NCBI RefSeq assembly: GCF_900107695.1 | Contig: NZ_FNQP01000002.1 | Span: forward strand, 183,341-247,340 | From: Thiothrix caldifontis | Lineage (GTDB): Bacteria; Pseudomonadota; Gammaproteobacteria; Thiotrichales; Thiotrichaceae | Reading direction: 5' to 3' | DNA length: 64,000 nucleotides | Translations under genes and position numbers: made by a program | Shown here: positions 34,447 through 43,439 of the stretch, piece by piece | Position numbering within the stretch: position 1 is the stretch's first letter | How the letters are laid out: the number at the start of each line of letters is the position of its first letter | The notes under the pieces: generated by a model | What the model was told of the DNA's origin: nothing | The model's database searches: none | What the model saw: the letters and a program-made list of their open reading frames with translations, nothing else

Positions 34447-35067
34447 TTGCTCGAAACCATCCTCAAAGGCGCACTGATCGCCAGCGGTCTAATCGTCGCC
34501 ATCGGCGCACAAAACGCCTTCGTGCTGAAACAAGGCTTAGCCCGCCACCACATTTTCTGGGTTGCGCTGATCTGCTTCCTGTGCGATGCGGTATTAATGT
34601 CGGCAGGCGTATTAGGCTTAGGTACGCTGATCAACACCAGCACAACAGCAACGTGCAGCCTTGCGCTGCTGGGGGCTGCATTCTTATTTTGGTACGGCGT
34701 CAAAGCCTTTCGCAGTGCTTATCAAGCCACCAGCTATTTGGAAGCGGCAAGCAATGCCAACACCGCCAGCCTCGCAGCCGTGATCACCACTACCCTGGCG
34801 ATGACCTTGCTCAATCCGCATGTATACCTCGATACTGTGGTCATTCTCGGCAGTGTCGCTGGCACATTGCCCTCTCACGACAAGTATTGGTTTCTGCTCG
34901 GCGCAGTCAGCGTATCCGGCATCTGGTTTTTCGGGCTGGGTTACGGCGCAAGACTGCTCTCGCCGCTCTTCCAAAAGCCCCAAACATGGCAAGCACTCGA
35001 CCTGTTGATCGGCATCATTATGTGGACGATTGCGTGGGGCTTGCTTCAAGCCGACCTGTGTTGGTAA
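34447..35067 (+). CDS. argO: LysE/ArgO-family amino-acid exporter
   Basis: A 206-residue protein with about six membrane segments. GALIASGLIVAIGAQNAFVLKQGLARHH at the start is highly typical of ArgO/LysE, which export arginine and lysine. It starts with TTG at 34447, two bases after the preceding stop. It is convergent with the amino-acid ABC transporter genes and overlaps the first permease by 22 bases. Export beside an importer of likely basic amino acids suggests balance of arginine levels, which is inference. Confidence 0.88.
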   Translation: MLETILKGALIASGLIVAIGAQNAFVLKQGLARHHIFWVALICFLCDAVLMSAGVLGLGTLINTSTTATCSLALLGAAFLFWYGVKAFRSAYQATSYLEAASNANTASLAAVITTTLAMTLLNPHVYLDTVVILGSVAGTLPSHDKYWFLLGAVSVSGIWFFGLGYGARLLSPLFQKPQTWQALDLLIGIIMWTIAWGLLQADLCW

Positions 35068-35738
35068 GCATTCAACCGCTTTTCCAACAAGCGAAACGCA
35101 TACACCAGCCCATACGTCATGATCAGGTACAACACCGCTGCGGTGAGATACATTTCATACACTGCAAAGGTTTTGGAACGAATCAAATCCGCCGCGCCCG
35201 TCAAATCAATCACCGTAATCGCACTCACCAATGACGTAGCTTGCAGCAAAAACACCACCTCATTGCCATACGCAGGCAACGCAATCCGAAACGCTTTCGG
35301 CAAGGTCACGCGCCGAAACAGCAGCCAGCCCGACATCCCAAACGCCTTACCCGCCTCAATCTCGCCGCGCGGCACGGCTTGAATCGCGCCCCGGAAAATT
35401 TCCGCCGTATAAGCCGCCGTATTCAAGGTCAAGGTCAGCACCGCGCAAAACCACGCATTGCGAAAATACGTCCACAACCCCATATCACTCAGCACGTCAC
35501 GGAATTGCCCACTGCCGTAATAGATCAGGAACAATTGCACCAGCAACGGCGTACCCCGAAAATAAAACACAAACCCCGCCGTCGGATACTTCAGCAAGGG
35601 GTTGTGTGACAACCGCGCCAACGCCAGCGGCACAGCCAATAGCAAACCGATAGCAAGGCTGAACAAGGTCAGTTGCACAGTGACACCCGTACCCGCCAGC
35701 AATTTCGGTAAACTCTCGCCGATCAATTCCCAGTTCAT
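35046..35738 (-). CDS. Amino-acid ABC transporter permease (HisM/ArtM type)
   Basis: A 230-residue permease with five or six membrane segments and the EAA loop for the ATPase (AVPRGEIEAGKAFGMSGWLLFRRVTLPKAFRIALP). It forms the channel with the neighbouring permease, overlapping it by four bases. The family takes up polar or basic amino acids such as arginine, histidine, lysine or glutamine. Order here is ATPase, binding protein, permease, permease on the minus strand. Confidence 0.9.
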   Translation of the reverse strand: MNWELIGESLPKLLAGTGVTVQLTLFSLAIGLLLAVPLALARLSHNPLLKYPTAGFVFYFRGTPLLVQLFLIYYGSGQFRDVLSDMGLWTYFRNAWFCAVLTLTLNTAAYTAEIFRGAIQAVPRGEIEAGKAFGMSGWLLFRRVTLPKAFRIALPAYGNEVVFLLQATSLVSAITVIDLTGAADLIRSKTFAVYEMYLTAAVLYLIMTYGLVYAFRLLEKRLNAYQHRSA

Positions 35739-36421
35739 ACCCGCACCCCGCGTTTTGCCCAGGTTTCGGCACGTTTCAACACCAGCATCGACACCAAGGT
35801 AATCGCAAGGAACAGCAGGGAGGCAAGGAAATAAAAGGTAAACGGCTGATGCGTGGCGGTGGCGGCGAGTTTGGCGTTACGCATCAATTCATCCAACTGA
35901 ATTAAGGAAATCAGCGCGGTGGCTTTGATCAATACCATCCACACATTGCCCAATCCCGGCAACGCCATGCGCATCGCCAATGGCAATTGCACCCGCCGGA
36001 ATGCCAGCGCTTTGCTCATGCCAATCGCTCGCGCTGCCTCCATCTGCCCACGCGGGACGGACAAAAACGCCCCGCGCAGCACTTCGGTACAAAACGCGCC
36101 GTAAATAAAGCCAATGGTCATAAAGCCCGCCACAAACGGATTGAGGTCGAGCCGCAACTCATACCCCAACGCCGCCGCGCCATCCTGAATCAGCTTCGGC
36201 ACACCGTAATACACCAGCAACAGCAGGATCAGCTCCGGCACGCCGCGCACCACGGTGGTGTAGGTATCCGCCGCCCAATTCGCCAACCGTGAGTGCGAGA
36301 ACTTGCCCCACGCGCCCAGCAACCCGAACAGGATTGCCATGAACATGGCGCACAATCCCACCAGCACCGTCATTTGCAGACCTTTGAGCAACAACCAGCC
36401 GTAACCTTGTAAATCCAGCAA
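35735..36421 (-). CDS. Amino-acid ABC transporter permease (HisQ/ArtQ type)
   Basis: A 228-residue permease with the EAA loop SVPRGQMEAARAIGMSKALAFRRVQLPLAMRMALPG and five predicted membrane segments. It pairs with the permease that follows. A palindromic element (36437-36537) fills the space between it and the binding-protein gene, and may lower its expression relative to that protein. Confidence 0.9.
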   Translation of the reverse strand: MLDLQGYGWLLLKGLQMTVLVGLCAMFMAILFGLLGAWGKFSHSRLANWAADTYTTVVRGVPELILLLLVYYGVPKLIQDGAAALGYELRLDLNPFVAGFMTIGFIYGAFCTEVLRGAFLSVPRGQMEAARAIGMSKALAFRRVQLPLAMRMALPGLGNVWMVLIKATALISLIQLDELMRNAKLAATATHQPFTFYFLASLLFLAITLVSMLVLKRAETWAKRGVRV

Positions 36422-36436
36422 TGTGTATCTCCTCGA

Positions 36437-36537
36437 AGACCCTCACCCCCCAGCCCCCTCTCCCAGAGGTAGAGGGGGAGCAAGAGGTCGTGTTTCTTAG
36501 CCCCTCTACCTTTGGGAGAGGGGTTGGGGTGAGGGTC
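36437..36537 (-). repeat. Palindromic element between binding-protein and permease genes
   Basis: Two arms of about 40 bases (36437-36478 and 36500-36537) are near-perfect reverse complements: each reads GACCCTCACCCC at the outer end and continues CCCCTCTCCC.AGAGGTAGAGGGG. It starts directly after the stop of the binding-protein gene. It looks like a REP or MITE-type element and would form a stable RNA hairpin. A related element lies at 40597-40734. Confidence 0.8.
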
Positions 36538-37317
36538 TTATTCCCCGTACAGGTCGAAGTCGAAGTATTTCTTGTTGATCTCGGCGTAAGTGCCATCTGC
36601 CCGAATTTGCTCAATCGCCTTGTTCAGTTTTTCTGCCAGTGCGGTATCACCCTTGCGGATACCAATGCCCACGCCTTCTCCGACGAATTCCACATCATTG
36701 AAATCGCCGCCGATGAATTCGACTTTACCCGCGTTTTTTTCATCCTTGACCACGGGGGCAAGCACCACCGAATCCGCACACACCAAATCCACGCGCCCTG
36801 CCAGCAAGTCCAGATTGGCTTCGTCTTGGGTTTTGTACGCGGTGACTTCCACAATGTCTTTGAATTTGCCGCGCACGAAATTGTCCGCTACCACACCGCT
36901 TTGCACGCCGACCATTTTGCCTTTGAGTTTGGCTTCATCGGTCGGATCAACGTCCGTGCCGACAGCGCGGATGCATTTAATCGGGGTGGTGTAATATTTT
37001 TTGCTGAAGTCGATCTTTTCCTTGCGCTCGGCAGTAATCGACATGGAGGCGATGATTGCATCGAACTTTTTCGCATCCAGTGCCGGAATCAAGCCGTCCC
37101 AATCCGACGTGACCCATTCGCATTCGGTTGCCATCGCTTTGCATAGCGCGTTGCCGATGTCGATGTCAAAACCTGCTAACTTGCCATCTTTATCCACGGT
37201 ATTAAACGGGGCATACGCGCCTTCTGTGCCGAGACGCAGTTTGTCTTCGGCTTGGGCAGTCCCGGCAACAGCCAGTGCCAGCACGGCGCTCGACAGTAAG
37301 GTAGTGAGTAGTTTCAT
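36538..37317 (-). CDS. Amino-acid ABC transporter substrate-binding protein
   Basis: A 259-residue periplasmic binding protein with a signal peptide (about 23 residues, cut near AQA). LRLGTEGAYAPFNTVDKDGKLAGFDIDIGNALC, then SMSITAERKEKIDFSKKYY and AGRVDLVCAD are the marks of the lysine/arginine/ornithine or histidine group. It binds the ligand and delivers it to the permeases. A REP-like hairpin after the stop may stabilise its mRNA. Confidence 0.9.
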   Translation of the reverse strand: MKLLTTLLSSAVLALAVAGTAQAEDKLRLGTEGAYAPFNTVDKDGKLAGFDIDIGNALCKAMATECEWVTSDWDGLIPALDAKKFDAIIASMSITAERKEKIDFSKKYYTTPIKCIRAVGTDVDPTDEAKLKGKMVGVQSGVVADNFVRGKFKDIVEVTAYKTQDEANLDLLAGRVDLVCADSVVLAPVVKDEKNAGKVEFIGGDFNDVEFVGEGVGIGIRKGDTALAEKLNKAIEQIRADGTYAEINKKYFDFDLYGE

Positions 37318-37334
37318 GGTTGTCTCCTGTTGGG

Positions 37335-38108
37335 TTATTTAAGCTGGGTGGCAAGAAATTGCTGGCAACGTTCCGAACGCGGGTTGTTGAAGACTTGTTC
37401 AGGGCTGCCTTGTTCTTCAATCTGCCCTTGATGCAAAAAGATGACTTGGGAGGATACTTCCCGTGCAAAGCCCATTTCGTGGGTCACGACCAGCATGGTC
37501 ATGCCTTCATCAGCCAGTTGGCGCATGACGCGCAGCACTTCGCCAACCAATTCGGGGTCGAGGGCGGAAGTCGGTTCATCGAACAGCATCACGGCGGGTT
37601 TCATCGCCAGTGCTCGCGCAATCGCCACGCGCTGTTGCTGCCCACCGGAAAGGTGATCGGGATAGCTGTCCGCTTTATTGGCAATGCCGACTTTGTGCAG
37701 CAATTCGAGAGCGTATTCTTTGGCTTCGGCTTTGGGAATACCGAGCACATGCACGGGCGCTTCGATAATGTTTTCCAGAATGGTGCGGTGTGACCACAGG
37801 TTAAAACCTTGGAATACCATGCCCAAACGGGTGCGGATGTGGTCGACTTGTTTTTGGCTTTTGGGAACGGTTTTGCCGTGCCGGTCGCGGGTCATTTCAA
37901 TGCGCTCGCCGGTGACATAGACCTCACCTTCATCGGGTGTTTCCAGCAAATTAATGCAGCGTAGCAGGGTGCTTTTGCCTGAACCGCTTGAGCCTAACAG
38001 GGAGATCACATCGCCTTTGTGGGCGGTCAGCGAGATGCCATTGAGGACGGCTAAATCACCGAAGCGTTTTTTGATATTACGGATGACAAGGGCATGTTCC
38101 GGGGGCAT
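37335..38108 (-). CDS. Amino-acid ABC transporter ATP-binding protein (HisP/ArtP type)
   Basis: A 257-residue ATPase. Walker A is [11 protein letters not shown] (about residues 35-45), the signature [15 protein letters not shown], and Walker [37 protein letters not shown] is typical of polar amino-acid importers. It is the first gene of the operon on the minus strand and lies 17 bases before the binding-protein gene. Confidence 0.92.
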   Translation of the reverse strand: MPPEHALVIRNIKKRFGDLAVLNGISLTAHKGDVISLLGSSGSGKSTLLRCINLLETPDEGEVYVTGERIEMTRDRHGKTVPKSQKQVDHIRTRLGMVFQGFNLWSHRTILENIIEAPVHVLGIPKAEAKEYALELLHKVGIANKADSYPDHLSGGQQQRVAIARALAMKPAVMLFDEPTSALDPELVGEVLRVMRQLADEGMTMLVVTHEMGFAREVSSQVIFLHQGQIEEQGSPEQVFNNPRSERCQQFLATQLK

Positions 38109-38409
38109 GTATCACGTTTCTCGCTGTGCTAGTCACGAATGCCCTAAAGCAATAATCCAATCTGGTCAATAAAGCAAGTGATTGGCGGTCGTCCACCTAG
38201 AAATTGCTTGAATTGCGGGCGCTAGAACGGGCATAAAGGTTTGTTGCCTTGAAATGGTGCGGAATATGCTTGGTATGCACACATCTGATGCTGAATATTC
38301 GTGGCTGCTAATGCTGGCATGGATATTGCTTTGGATTTAGCAGCCAATGCCCTGTTACTCTCAAGGTGATGTGGTTGGTTCCTATTTATAATTACGTTTG
38401 AGGTGTTGT
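38109..38409 (+). promoter_or_regulatory. Divergent intergenic region with a sigma-54 promoter
   Basis: This 301-base interval holds no gene. It contains TGGCATG-N4-TTGCT (38315-38330), one mismatch from the sigma-54 consensus TGGCACG-N4-TTGCW, about 80 bases before the porin start. Farther upstream TGCCTTG-AAA-TGGTGCG (38245-38261) resembles an NtrC site, although its left half is weak. No clear promoter was found for the leftward ABC operon. Confidence 0.65.
38315..38330 (+). promoter_or_regulatory. Sigma-54 promoter of the porin gene
   Basis: TGGCATG-GATA-TTGCT has GG and GC at the required -24 and -12 spacing and differs from the consensus only at one base. Confidence 0.65.
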
Positions 38410-39084
38410 ATGCATACTAAAAAAACGCTTGCTAGTAGTCTTCTGGTGATGTTGTCTGCGGCTGTGTTGGCTGCACCCGCTGCTCATGCGGGTTCTGGTG
38501 CAGAAGTCTCGGCTTCCGCTGGCTTTGCCAACATGTATTTGTGGCGTGGTATAGATCTGGGCGATGGCGATGCAGCTATCTCTGGTGATTTGAAAGTGAA
38601 ACACGGCTCAGGGGCGTATGCCGGTGTGTGGGCATCTTCAGGTGATGCCAACTGGGGTACAGAGTATGACTTGTATGCAGGCTGGGGCGGTAAAGTCGGC
38701 GCGTTGGATGTGGATGCTAGTCTGTGGACTTACGCTTACCCAGATAAAGACGATACTGTCGATGGCAATATTGCACCAGGTGAACTGGTTGATGGCGTGG
38801 TTTCCGTGGGTTCCGGCCCGGTCAACGTTACCCTGTACGAAGCGCTGGAAGGCGATGACGAAAACGAATACCGTTACATCACCGCGAAATACACCAAAGA
38901 TAAATACTCTGCCATGTACGGTCAGCACATGTATGACGAAGGTGCCAGCCCTGGTCATATCCAACTGGGTTATCAGTACAATGACAATCTGAGCTTCGCG
39001 GTCAGCCAGTTCGTGGTTGATAACGAGGAAGTCGATGACAATCCTAAAGTTTTGGTGAGCTACAGCATTCCACTGACTAAATAA
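38410..39084 (+). CDS. TorF-family putative porin
   Basis: A 224-residue outer-membrane protein with a signal peptide (about 26 residues, cut after AHA). The mature part is a small beta barrel: alternating strands such as SASAGFANMYLWRGIDLGDGDAAI, YAGVWASSGDANWGTEYDLYAGW and IQLGYQYNDNLSFAVSQF, with a final strand VSYSIPLTK. This is typical of the TorF (TIGR02001) family. It lies just before urtA and has its own sigma-54 promoter, so it may carry urea or a similar small solute across the outer membrane; that is inference. A terminator follows at 39108. Confidence 0.75.
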   Translation: MHTKKTLASSLLVMLSAAVLAAPAAHAGSGAEVSASAGFANMYLWRGIDLGDGDAAISGDLKVKHGSGAYAGVWASSGDANWGTEYDLYAGWGGKVGALDVDASLWTYAYPDKDDTVDGNIAPGELVDGVVSVGSGPVNVTLYEALEGDDENEYRYITAKYTKDKYSAMYGQHMYDEGASPGHIQLGYQYNDNLSFAVSQFVVDNEEVDDNPKVLVSYSIPLTK

Positions 39085-39107
39085 ACTCCATTCAATGGTT
39101 GGAAAAG

Positions 39108-39132
39108 GGGATGCCATGCGCATCCCTTTTTT
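39108..39132 (+). terminator. Rho-independent terminator after the porin gene
   Basis: GGGATGC and GCATCCC form a perfect 7-bp stem around CATGC and are followed by six T. It separates the porin from the urt operon. Confidence 0.85.
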
Positions 39133-39181
39133 ATGCCCGTCGTTTTCGCAAACGTCATTAATGGTGCAAATGTTGTTTTAT

Positions 39182-39198
39182 TGCATCAGTTTGGTGCG
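39182..39198 (+). promoter_or_regulatory. NtrC-like site upstream of urtA
   Basis: TGCATCA-GTT-TGGTGCG differs from TGCACCA-N3-TGGTGCA at two positions. A half site TGGTGCA lies at 39162-39168. Both are upstream of the sigma-54 promoter at 39221. Confidence 0.6.
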
Positions 39199-39220
39199 TA
39201 ATTACCACAGCCAAATACTC

Positions 39221-39236
39221 TGGCACGCTTTGTGCT
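39221..39236 (+). promoter_or_regulatory. Sigma-54 promoter of the urt operon
   Basis: TGGCACG-CTTT-GTGCT matches the consensus except for one base in the -12 box. It lies about 50 bases before the urtA start. Confidence 0.75.
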
Positions 39237-39284
39237 TAGTCCTGAACAGAGTAGACCTTTCATCCATCATTCAGGAGTGACCCA

Positions 39285-40595
39285 ATGTTTCTTAAAAACG
39301 TTTTCAAACAAACTTTGTTGGTTATGAGTATGGCGGCGGCGCTGGGTACATCCAGCTTGGCAATGGCTGCTGATGACACCATCAAGGTCGGCGTATTGCA
39401 TTCCCTCTCCGGCACCATGGCGATCAGTGAAACCACGCTGAAAGACACCATGCTGATGCTGATTGACGAACAAAACAAAAAAGGCGGCGTACTGGGCAAG
39501 CAGCTCGAAGCCGTGGTGGTTGACCCTGCTTCCAACTGGCCTTTGTTTGCGGAAAAAGCCCGTGACCTGATCGAGAAAGACAAAGTTGCCGCGACCTTCG
39601 GTTGCTGGACATCGGTTTCGCGCAAATCCGTGTTGCCAGTGTTTGAAGAGAAAAACAGCCTGCTGTTCTACCCGGTGCAATACGAAGGTGAAGAATCTTC
39701 CAAAAACGTGTTCTATACCGGTGCAGCACCAAATCAACAAGCCATTCCTGCCGTTGATTACCTGATGAAAGAAGGCGAAGTGAAACGCTGGGTATTGGCA
39801 GGTACGGACTATGTTTACCCACGCACCACCAACAAGATTCTGGAAGCGTATTTGAAATCCAAAGGTGTCGATGAAAAAGACATCATGATCAACTACACCC
39901 CGTTCGGTCATTCTGACTGGCAGTCCATCGTGGCTGACATCAAGAAATTCGGTGGGGAAGGCAAGAAAACCGCCGTGGTTTCCACCATCAACGGCGATGC
40001 AAACGTGCCGTTCTACAAGGAACTCGGCAACCAGGGCATTTCGGCGGAAGACATCCCGGTGGTCGCGTTCTCCGTGGGTGAAGAAGAACTCTCCGGTATC
40101 GACACCAAGCCACTGGTCGGTCACTTGGCAGCGTGGAACTACTTCATGAGCGTCGAAAACGACGGCAATAAAGAGTTCATCAAGAAGTGGAAGGAATACA
40201 CCAAGAACGACAAGCGCGTCACCAATGACCCGATGGAAGCGCACGTCATCGGCTTCAATATGTGGGTAAAAGCGGTTGAGCAAGCCAAAACCACTGATAC
40301 TGACAAAGTGGCTGAAGCCATGATCGGTCAGGAAGTCCCGAACCTCACTGGCGGTACAGCGAAAATGCTGCCTAACCACCACCTGACCAAACCGGTGCTG
40401 ATTGGCGAAATCCAGGAAAACGGTCAGTTTGAAGTCGTTTCCAAAACCCCTGAAGTACCGGGCGACGCATGGTCTGACTTCCTGCCGGATTCCAAAAACA
40501 TCGTGGCTGACTGGACAGGCAAGGAAACCGACGGCAAACCGTGCGGCAACTTCAATACTGAAACCAAGAAGTGCTCTGGGCAGAAGTACGAATAA
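39285..40595 (+). CDS. urtA: Urea ABC transporter substrate-binding protein
   Basis: A 436-residue periplasmic protein with a signal peptide (~28 residues). IKVGVLHSLSGTMAISETTLKDTMLMLIDE, then FGCWTSVSRKSVLPVFEEKNSLLFYPVQYEGEE are the hallmark stretches of UrtA. It binds urea for the UrtBCDE membrane complex. A sigma-54 promoter and an NtrC-like site lie upstream, so expression should rise under nitrogen limitation. TCAGGAGTG gives the ribosome site. A repeat element separates it from urtB. Confidence 0.96.
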   Translation: MFLKNVFKQTLLVMSMAAALGTSSLAMAADDTIKVGVLHSLSGTMAISETTLKDTMLMLIDEQNKKGGVLGKQLEAVVVDPASNWPLFAEKARDLIEKDKVAATFGCWTSVSRKSVLPVFEEKNSLLFYPVQYEGEESSKNVFYTGAAPNQQAIPAVDYLMKEGEVKRWVLAGTDYVYPRTTNKILEAYLKSKGVDEKDIMINYTPFGHSDWQSIVADIKKFGGEGKKTAVVSTINGDANVPFYKELGNQGISAEDIPVVAFSVGEEELSGIDTKPLVGHLAAWNYFMSVENDGNKEFIKKWKEYTKNDKRVTNDPMEAHVIGFNMWVKAVEQAKTTDTDKVAEAMIGQEVPNLTGGTAKMLPNHHLTKPVLIGEIQENGQFEVVSKTPEVPGDAWSDFLPDSKNIVADWTGKETDGKPCGNFNTETKKCSGQKYE

Positions 40596-40596
40596 A

Positions 40597-40734
40597 TACC
40601 CCCCATCCTAACCTTCCCCCGCAAGGGGGGAAGGAACAAGAGGGTACTCCCTTCTTTCTCTTGGCTCCCTTCACCCCTTGCGGGGGGCGAAGCGCCGCGT
40701 TCAAGCGGCTGGGACGGGCTGGGGATGGGGGGAA
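40597..40734 (+). repeat. Palindromic element between urtA and urtB
   Basis: The outer ends are inverted (ACCCCCCATCC at 40598 and GGATGGGGGG near 40723-40732). An inner CCCCCGCAAGGGG hairpin and its inverted copy CCCCTTGCGGGGGG lie between them. It again sits exactly between a binding-protein gene and a permease gene, like the element at 36437. Confidence 0.7.
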
Positions 40735-40760
40735 TTCTTTCTCGGTATTCAGGAAATAGT

Positions 40761-42323
40761 ATGCTGAAAACGACTGATTTCACCCGTCTGTTGCTGTTGA
40801 GCGTGTTGTTGTGGCTTTGCCCACCGCTACAAGCTGAGCAGCAAAGCGCCACCCTCACCCAGGCTGCGCCGCTCTTTCAGGAAGCCTCTTTCGACAAAAC
40901 CCGTGAAGCTGTGGATTTGCTGGCTGCCAGTGGTGACCCGGAGGTTGTGCCGTATTTGCAAGCCTTGCTGGATGGCAAGCTCTATCAAGACAAAGCACAA
41001 GGAACGCTGGTCATAGCTAAAGACGGAAACACGGGCGATGAGTTGCGCAAAATTCCCACCAACAACAGTTTGCGCAAATATTTGCGGGGCGCAGTGGGGC
41101 AACTCAGCTTAAGTCACCCCGATGCAGCAGTGCGCCTTAAATCCGCCAACGGTTTGCTGGAAACGGTCACGCCAGAGATGGCAACCCAATTGCGCGGATT
41201 GCTGGAAAAAGAAACGGATTCTGCCGTCAAAGAAGCCTTGTCACTCGGTTTGGCAATGGCGGATTTGAATGCTGCTGATAAAGCGGTGCGGCTAACGGCG
41301 ATTGAATCATTGGCAGGCAATTTACACCCCGGTGTGCGCAATCGCTTGACCACCATGACGACCGATAGCGATGCCGAAGTTGCCAAGGCTGCACAAGAAG
41401 CCTTGCGCAGTATTGAAGACACCGCCGCGTTGTACGGTCATGTCGAAACGCTGTTTTTCGGCTTGAGCTTGGGTTCGGTGCTGGTGCTGGCGGCGATTGG
41501 CTTGGCGATTACTTTCGGCGTGATGGGCGTAATCAATATGGCGCACGGCGAATTGATCATGCTGGGGGCGTATACCACTTACATCGTGCAGCAGCTCATG
41601 CCCAACTTTATTGATTACTCGCTGTTTGTGGCAGTGCCTGCGGCGTTTATCGTGTCGGGTGCAATGGGGATTTTGATCGAACGTACCGTGATCCGCCATT
41701 TGTACGGGCGACCGCTGGAAACCTTGCTGGCGACGTTTGGGATTAGTCTGATTCTGCAACAACTGGTGCGCACGGTGATTTCGCCGCAAAACGTGCCGGT
41801 TTCCAATCCGTCGTGGATGTCGGGTTCGCTGGAAATCAATAGCGTGTTGTCGCTGACTTACAACCGCCTCTACATCGTGCTGTTTTGCTTGATGGTGTTT
41901 GCGCTGCTGTATTTTGTATTGCGCAAGACCAATCTGGGTTTGCAGGTACGTGCTGTGTCGCAGAATCGGGCAATGGCACGGGCAATGGGCGTGCGTTCGG
42001 CGCGGGTTGATGCGCTGACCTTCGGGCTGGGTTCGGGGATTGCCGGTGTCGCGGGTGTCGCGCTCAGCCAGTTGACCAACGTGGGGCCGAATCTGGGGCA
42101 GGCTTACATCATTGATTCGTTCATGGTGGTGGTGTTCGGCGGGGTCGGCAATTTGTGGGGAACGCTGGTGGCAGGCTTGTCGCTGGGCGTGGTCAACAAG
42201 GTGCTGGAACCGTGGGCGGGGGCAGTGCTTGCCAAAATTCTGGTGCTGGTTTTCATTATTTTGTTCATCCAGAAACGACCACGCGGGTTGTTCCCGCAAA
42301 AAGGTCGGGCAGCGGGGGATTAA
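40761..42323 (+). CDS. urtB: Urea ABC transporter permease UrtB
   Basis: A 520-residue protein. A signal-like start and an N-terminal helical, repeat-like domain (~25-230; LLAASGDPEVVPYLQALLDG, SHPDAAVRLKSANGLLE) precede a branched-chain amino-acid type permease (from SLGSVLVLAAIGLAITFGVMGVINMAHGELIMLGAYTTYI). The extra domain is common in proteobacterial UrtB. It forms the channel with UrtC. Start 40761 has AGGAAA before it; the upstream in-frame stretch lies in the repeat element. Confidence 0.94.
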   Translation: MLKTTDFTRLLLLSVLLWLCPPLQAEQQSATLTQAAPLFQEASFDKTREAVDLLAASGDPEVVPYLQALLDGKLYQDKAQGTLVIAKDGNTGDELRKIPTNNSLRKYLRGAVGQLSLSHPDAAVRLKSANGLLETVTPEMATQLRGLLEKETDSAVKEALSLGLAMADLNAADKAVRLTAIESLAGNLHPGVRNRLTTMTTDSDAEVAKAAQEALRSIEDTAALYGHVETLFFGLSLGSVLVLAAIGLAITFGVMGVINMAHGELIMLGAYTTYIVQQLMPNFIDYSLFVAVPAAFIVSGAMGILIERTVIRHLYGRPLETLLATFGISLILQQLVRTVISPQNVPVSNPSWMSGSLEINSVLSLTYNRLYIVLFCLMVFALLYFVLRKTNLGLQVRAVSQNRAMARAMGVRSARVDALTFGLGSGIAGVAGVALSQLTNVGPNLGQAYIIDSFMVVVFGGVGNLWGTLVAGLSLGVVNKVLEPWAGAVLAKILVLVFIILFIQKRPRGLFPQKGRAAGD

Positions 42324-42326
42324 GCC

Positions 42327-43439
42327 ATGTTCATCACACGTATTCTGCAAAACGATCGGGGTGGGCAAATCATGCTCGCGGTATTGGCTTTAGTGCTGGT
42401 ACTGGTTCCCGTCTTGAACTTACTCGTGCCGGAAGGCAGTTTTCTGCACATGCCAACGTACTTGGTGACGTTGCTCGGCAAGTATTTGACTTACGCACTG
42501 TTAGCCGTGGCGGTGGATTTGGTGTGGGGGTATTTGGGAATCCTCAGCCTCGGACACGGGGCATTCTTTGCCCTCGGTGGTTACGCGATGGGCATGTATT
42601 TGATGCGCCAAATCGGTGATCGCGGCGTGTATGGCAATGCCAACTTGCCGGATTTCATGGTGTTTTTGAACTGGAAAGAGCTGCCGTGGTTTTGGCAGGG
42701 CTTTGATATGTTCTGGTTTGCGATGCTGATGGTCTTGCTCGTGCCGGGGCTGCTGGCGTTTGTGTTTGGTTGGTTGGCGTTCCGTTCGCGGGTGACGGGG
42801 GTGTATTTGTCGATCATTACCCAGGCGCTGACTTACGCGCTGCTGCTGGCGTTTTTCCGCAATGAAATGGGGTTTGGCGGCAATAACGGGCTGACCGATT
42901 TCAAGGATATTTTGGGTTTCAGCTTGCAAGCCGATGGCACGCGGGTGACCTTGTTTGCGCTGTCCGGTCTGGCGTTGGCGGGTGGCTATTTGCTGTGCCG
43001 TTACATTATCAATTCCAAACTGGGGCGGATTGTGGTGGCGATTCGGGATGCGGAAAGTCGCACGCGCTTTGTCGGCTACCGCGTCGAGCATTACAAAGTG
43101 TGGGTGTTTACCGTGTCGGCGATGTTGGCAGGGATTGCGGGCGCGTTGTATGTACCGCAAGTCGGCATTATTAACCCCGGCGAATTTTCCCCGCTTAACT
43201 CGATTGAAATTGTGATTTGGGTGGCGATTGGCGGGCGTGCCACGCTCTACGGCGCGGTGCTGGGCGCAATTCTGGTCAATTACGCCAAAACCGTGTTCAC
43301 CGGACTCATGCCGGAATCGTGGATTTTCATGTTGGGTGCGTTATTCGTGCTGGTCACGCTGTATTTGCCGCAAGGCTTGGCGGGGCTGGTGCAACAGTTT
43401 CAAGCAAAAGGCTGGTTACAACGGAGGGCTGCGGCATGA
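42327..43439 (+). CDS. urtC: Urea ABC transporter permease UrtC
   Basis: A 370-residue membrane protein with about ten hydrophobic segments. VDLVWGYLGILSLGHGAFFALGGYAMGMYLM and FVGYRVEHYKVWVFTVSAMLAGIAGALYVPQVGIINP are typical of UrtC and LivM. It starts three bases after urtB, and its stop overlaps the urtD start by four bases. Confidence 0.95.
   Translation: MFITRILQNDRGGQIMLAVLALVLVLVPVLNLLVPEGSFLHMPTYLVTLLGKYLTYALLAVAVDLVWGYLGILSLGHGAFFALGGYAMGMYLMRQIGDRGVYGNANLPDFMVFLNWKELPWFWQGFDMFWFAMLMVLLVPGLLAFVFGWLAFRSRVTGVYLSIITQALTYALLLAFFRNEMGFGGNNGLTDFKDILGFSLQADGTRVTLFALSGLALAGGYLLCRYIINSKLGRIVVAIRDAESRTRFVGYRVEHYKVWVFTVSAMLAGIAGALYVPQVGIINPGEFSPLNSIEIVIWVAIGGRATLYGAVLGAILVNYAKTVFTGLMPESWIFMLGALFVLVTLYLPQGLAGLVQQFQAKGWLQRRAAA

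Noticed and set aside
39267-40382. A 371-residue open frame on the minus strand
   Set aside because: It is antisense to urtA and shows only shadow composition (many Phe, His and Val).
41322-42368. A 348-residue open frame on the minus strand
   Set aside because: It is antisense to urtB with unusual His/Gln composition typical of a shadow frame.
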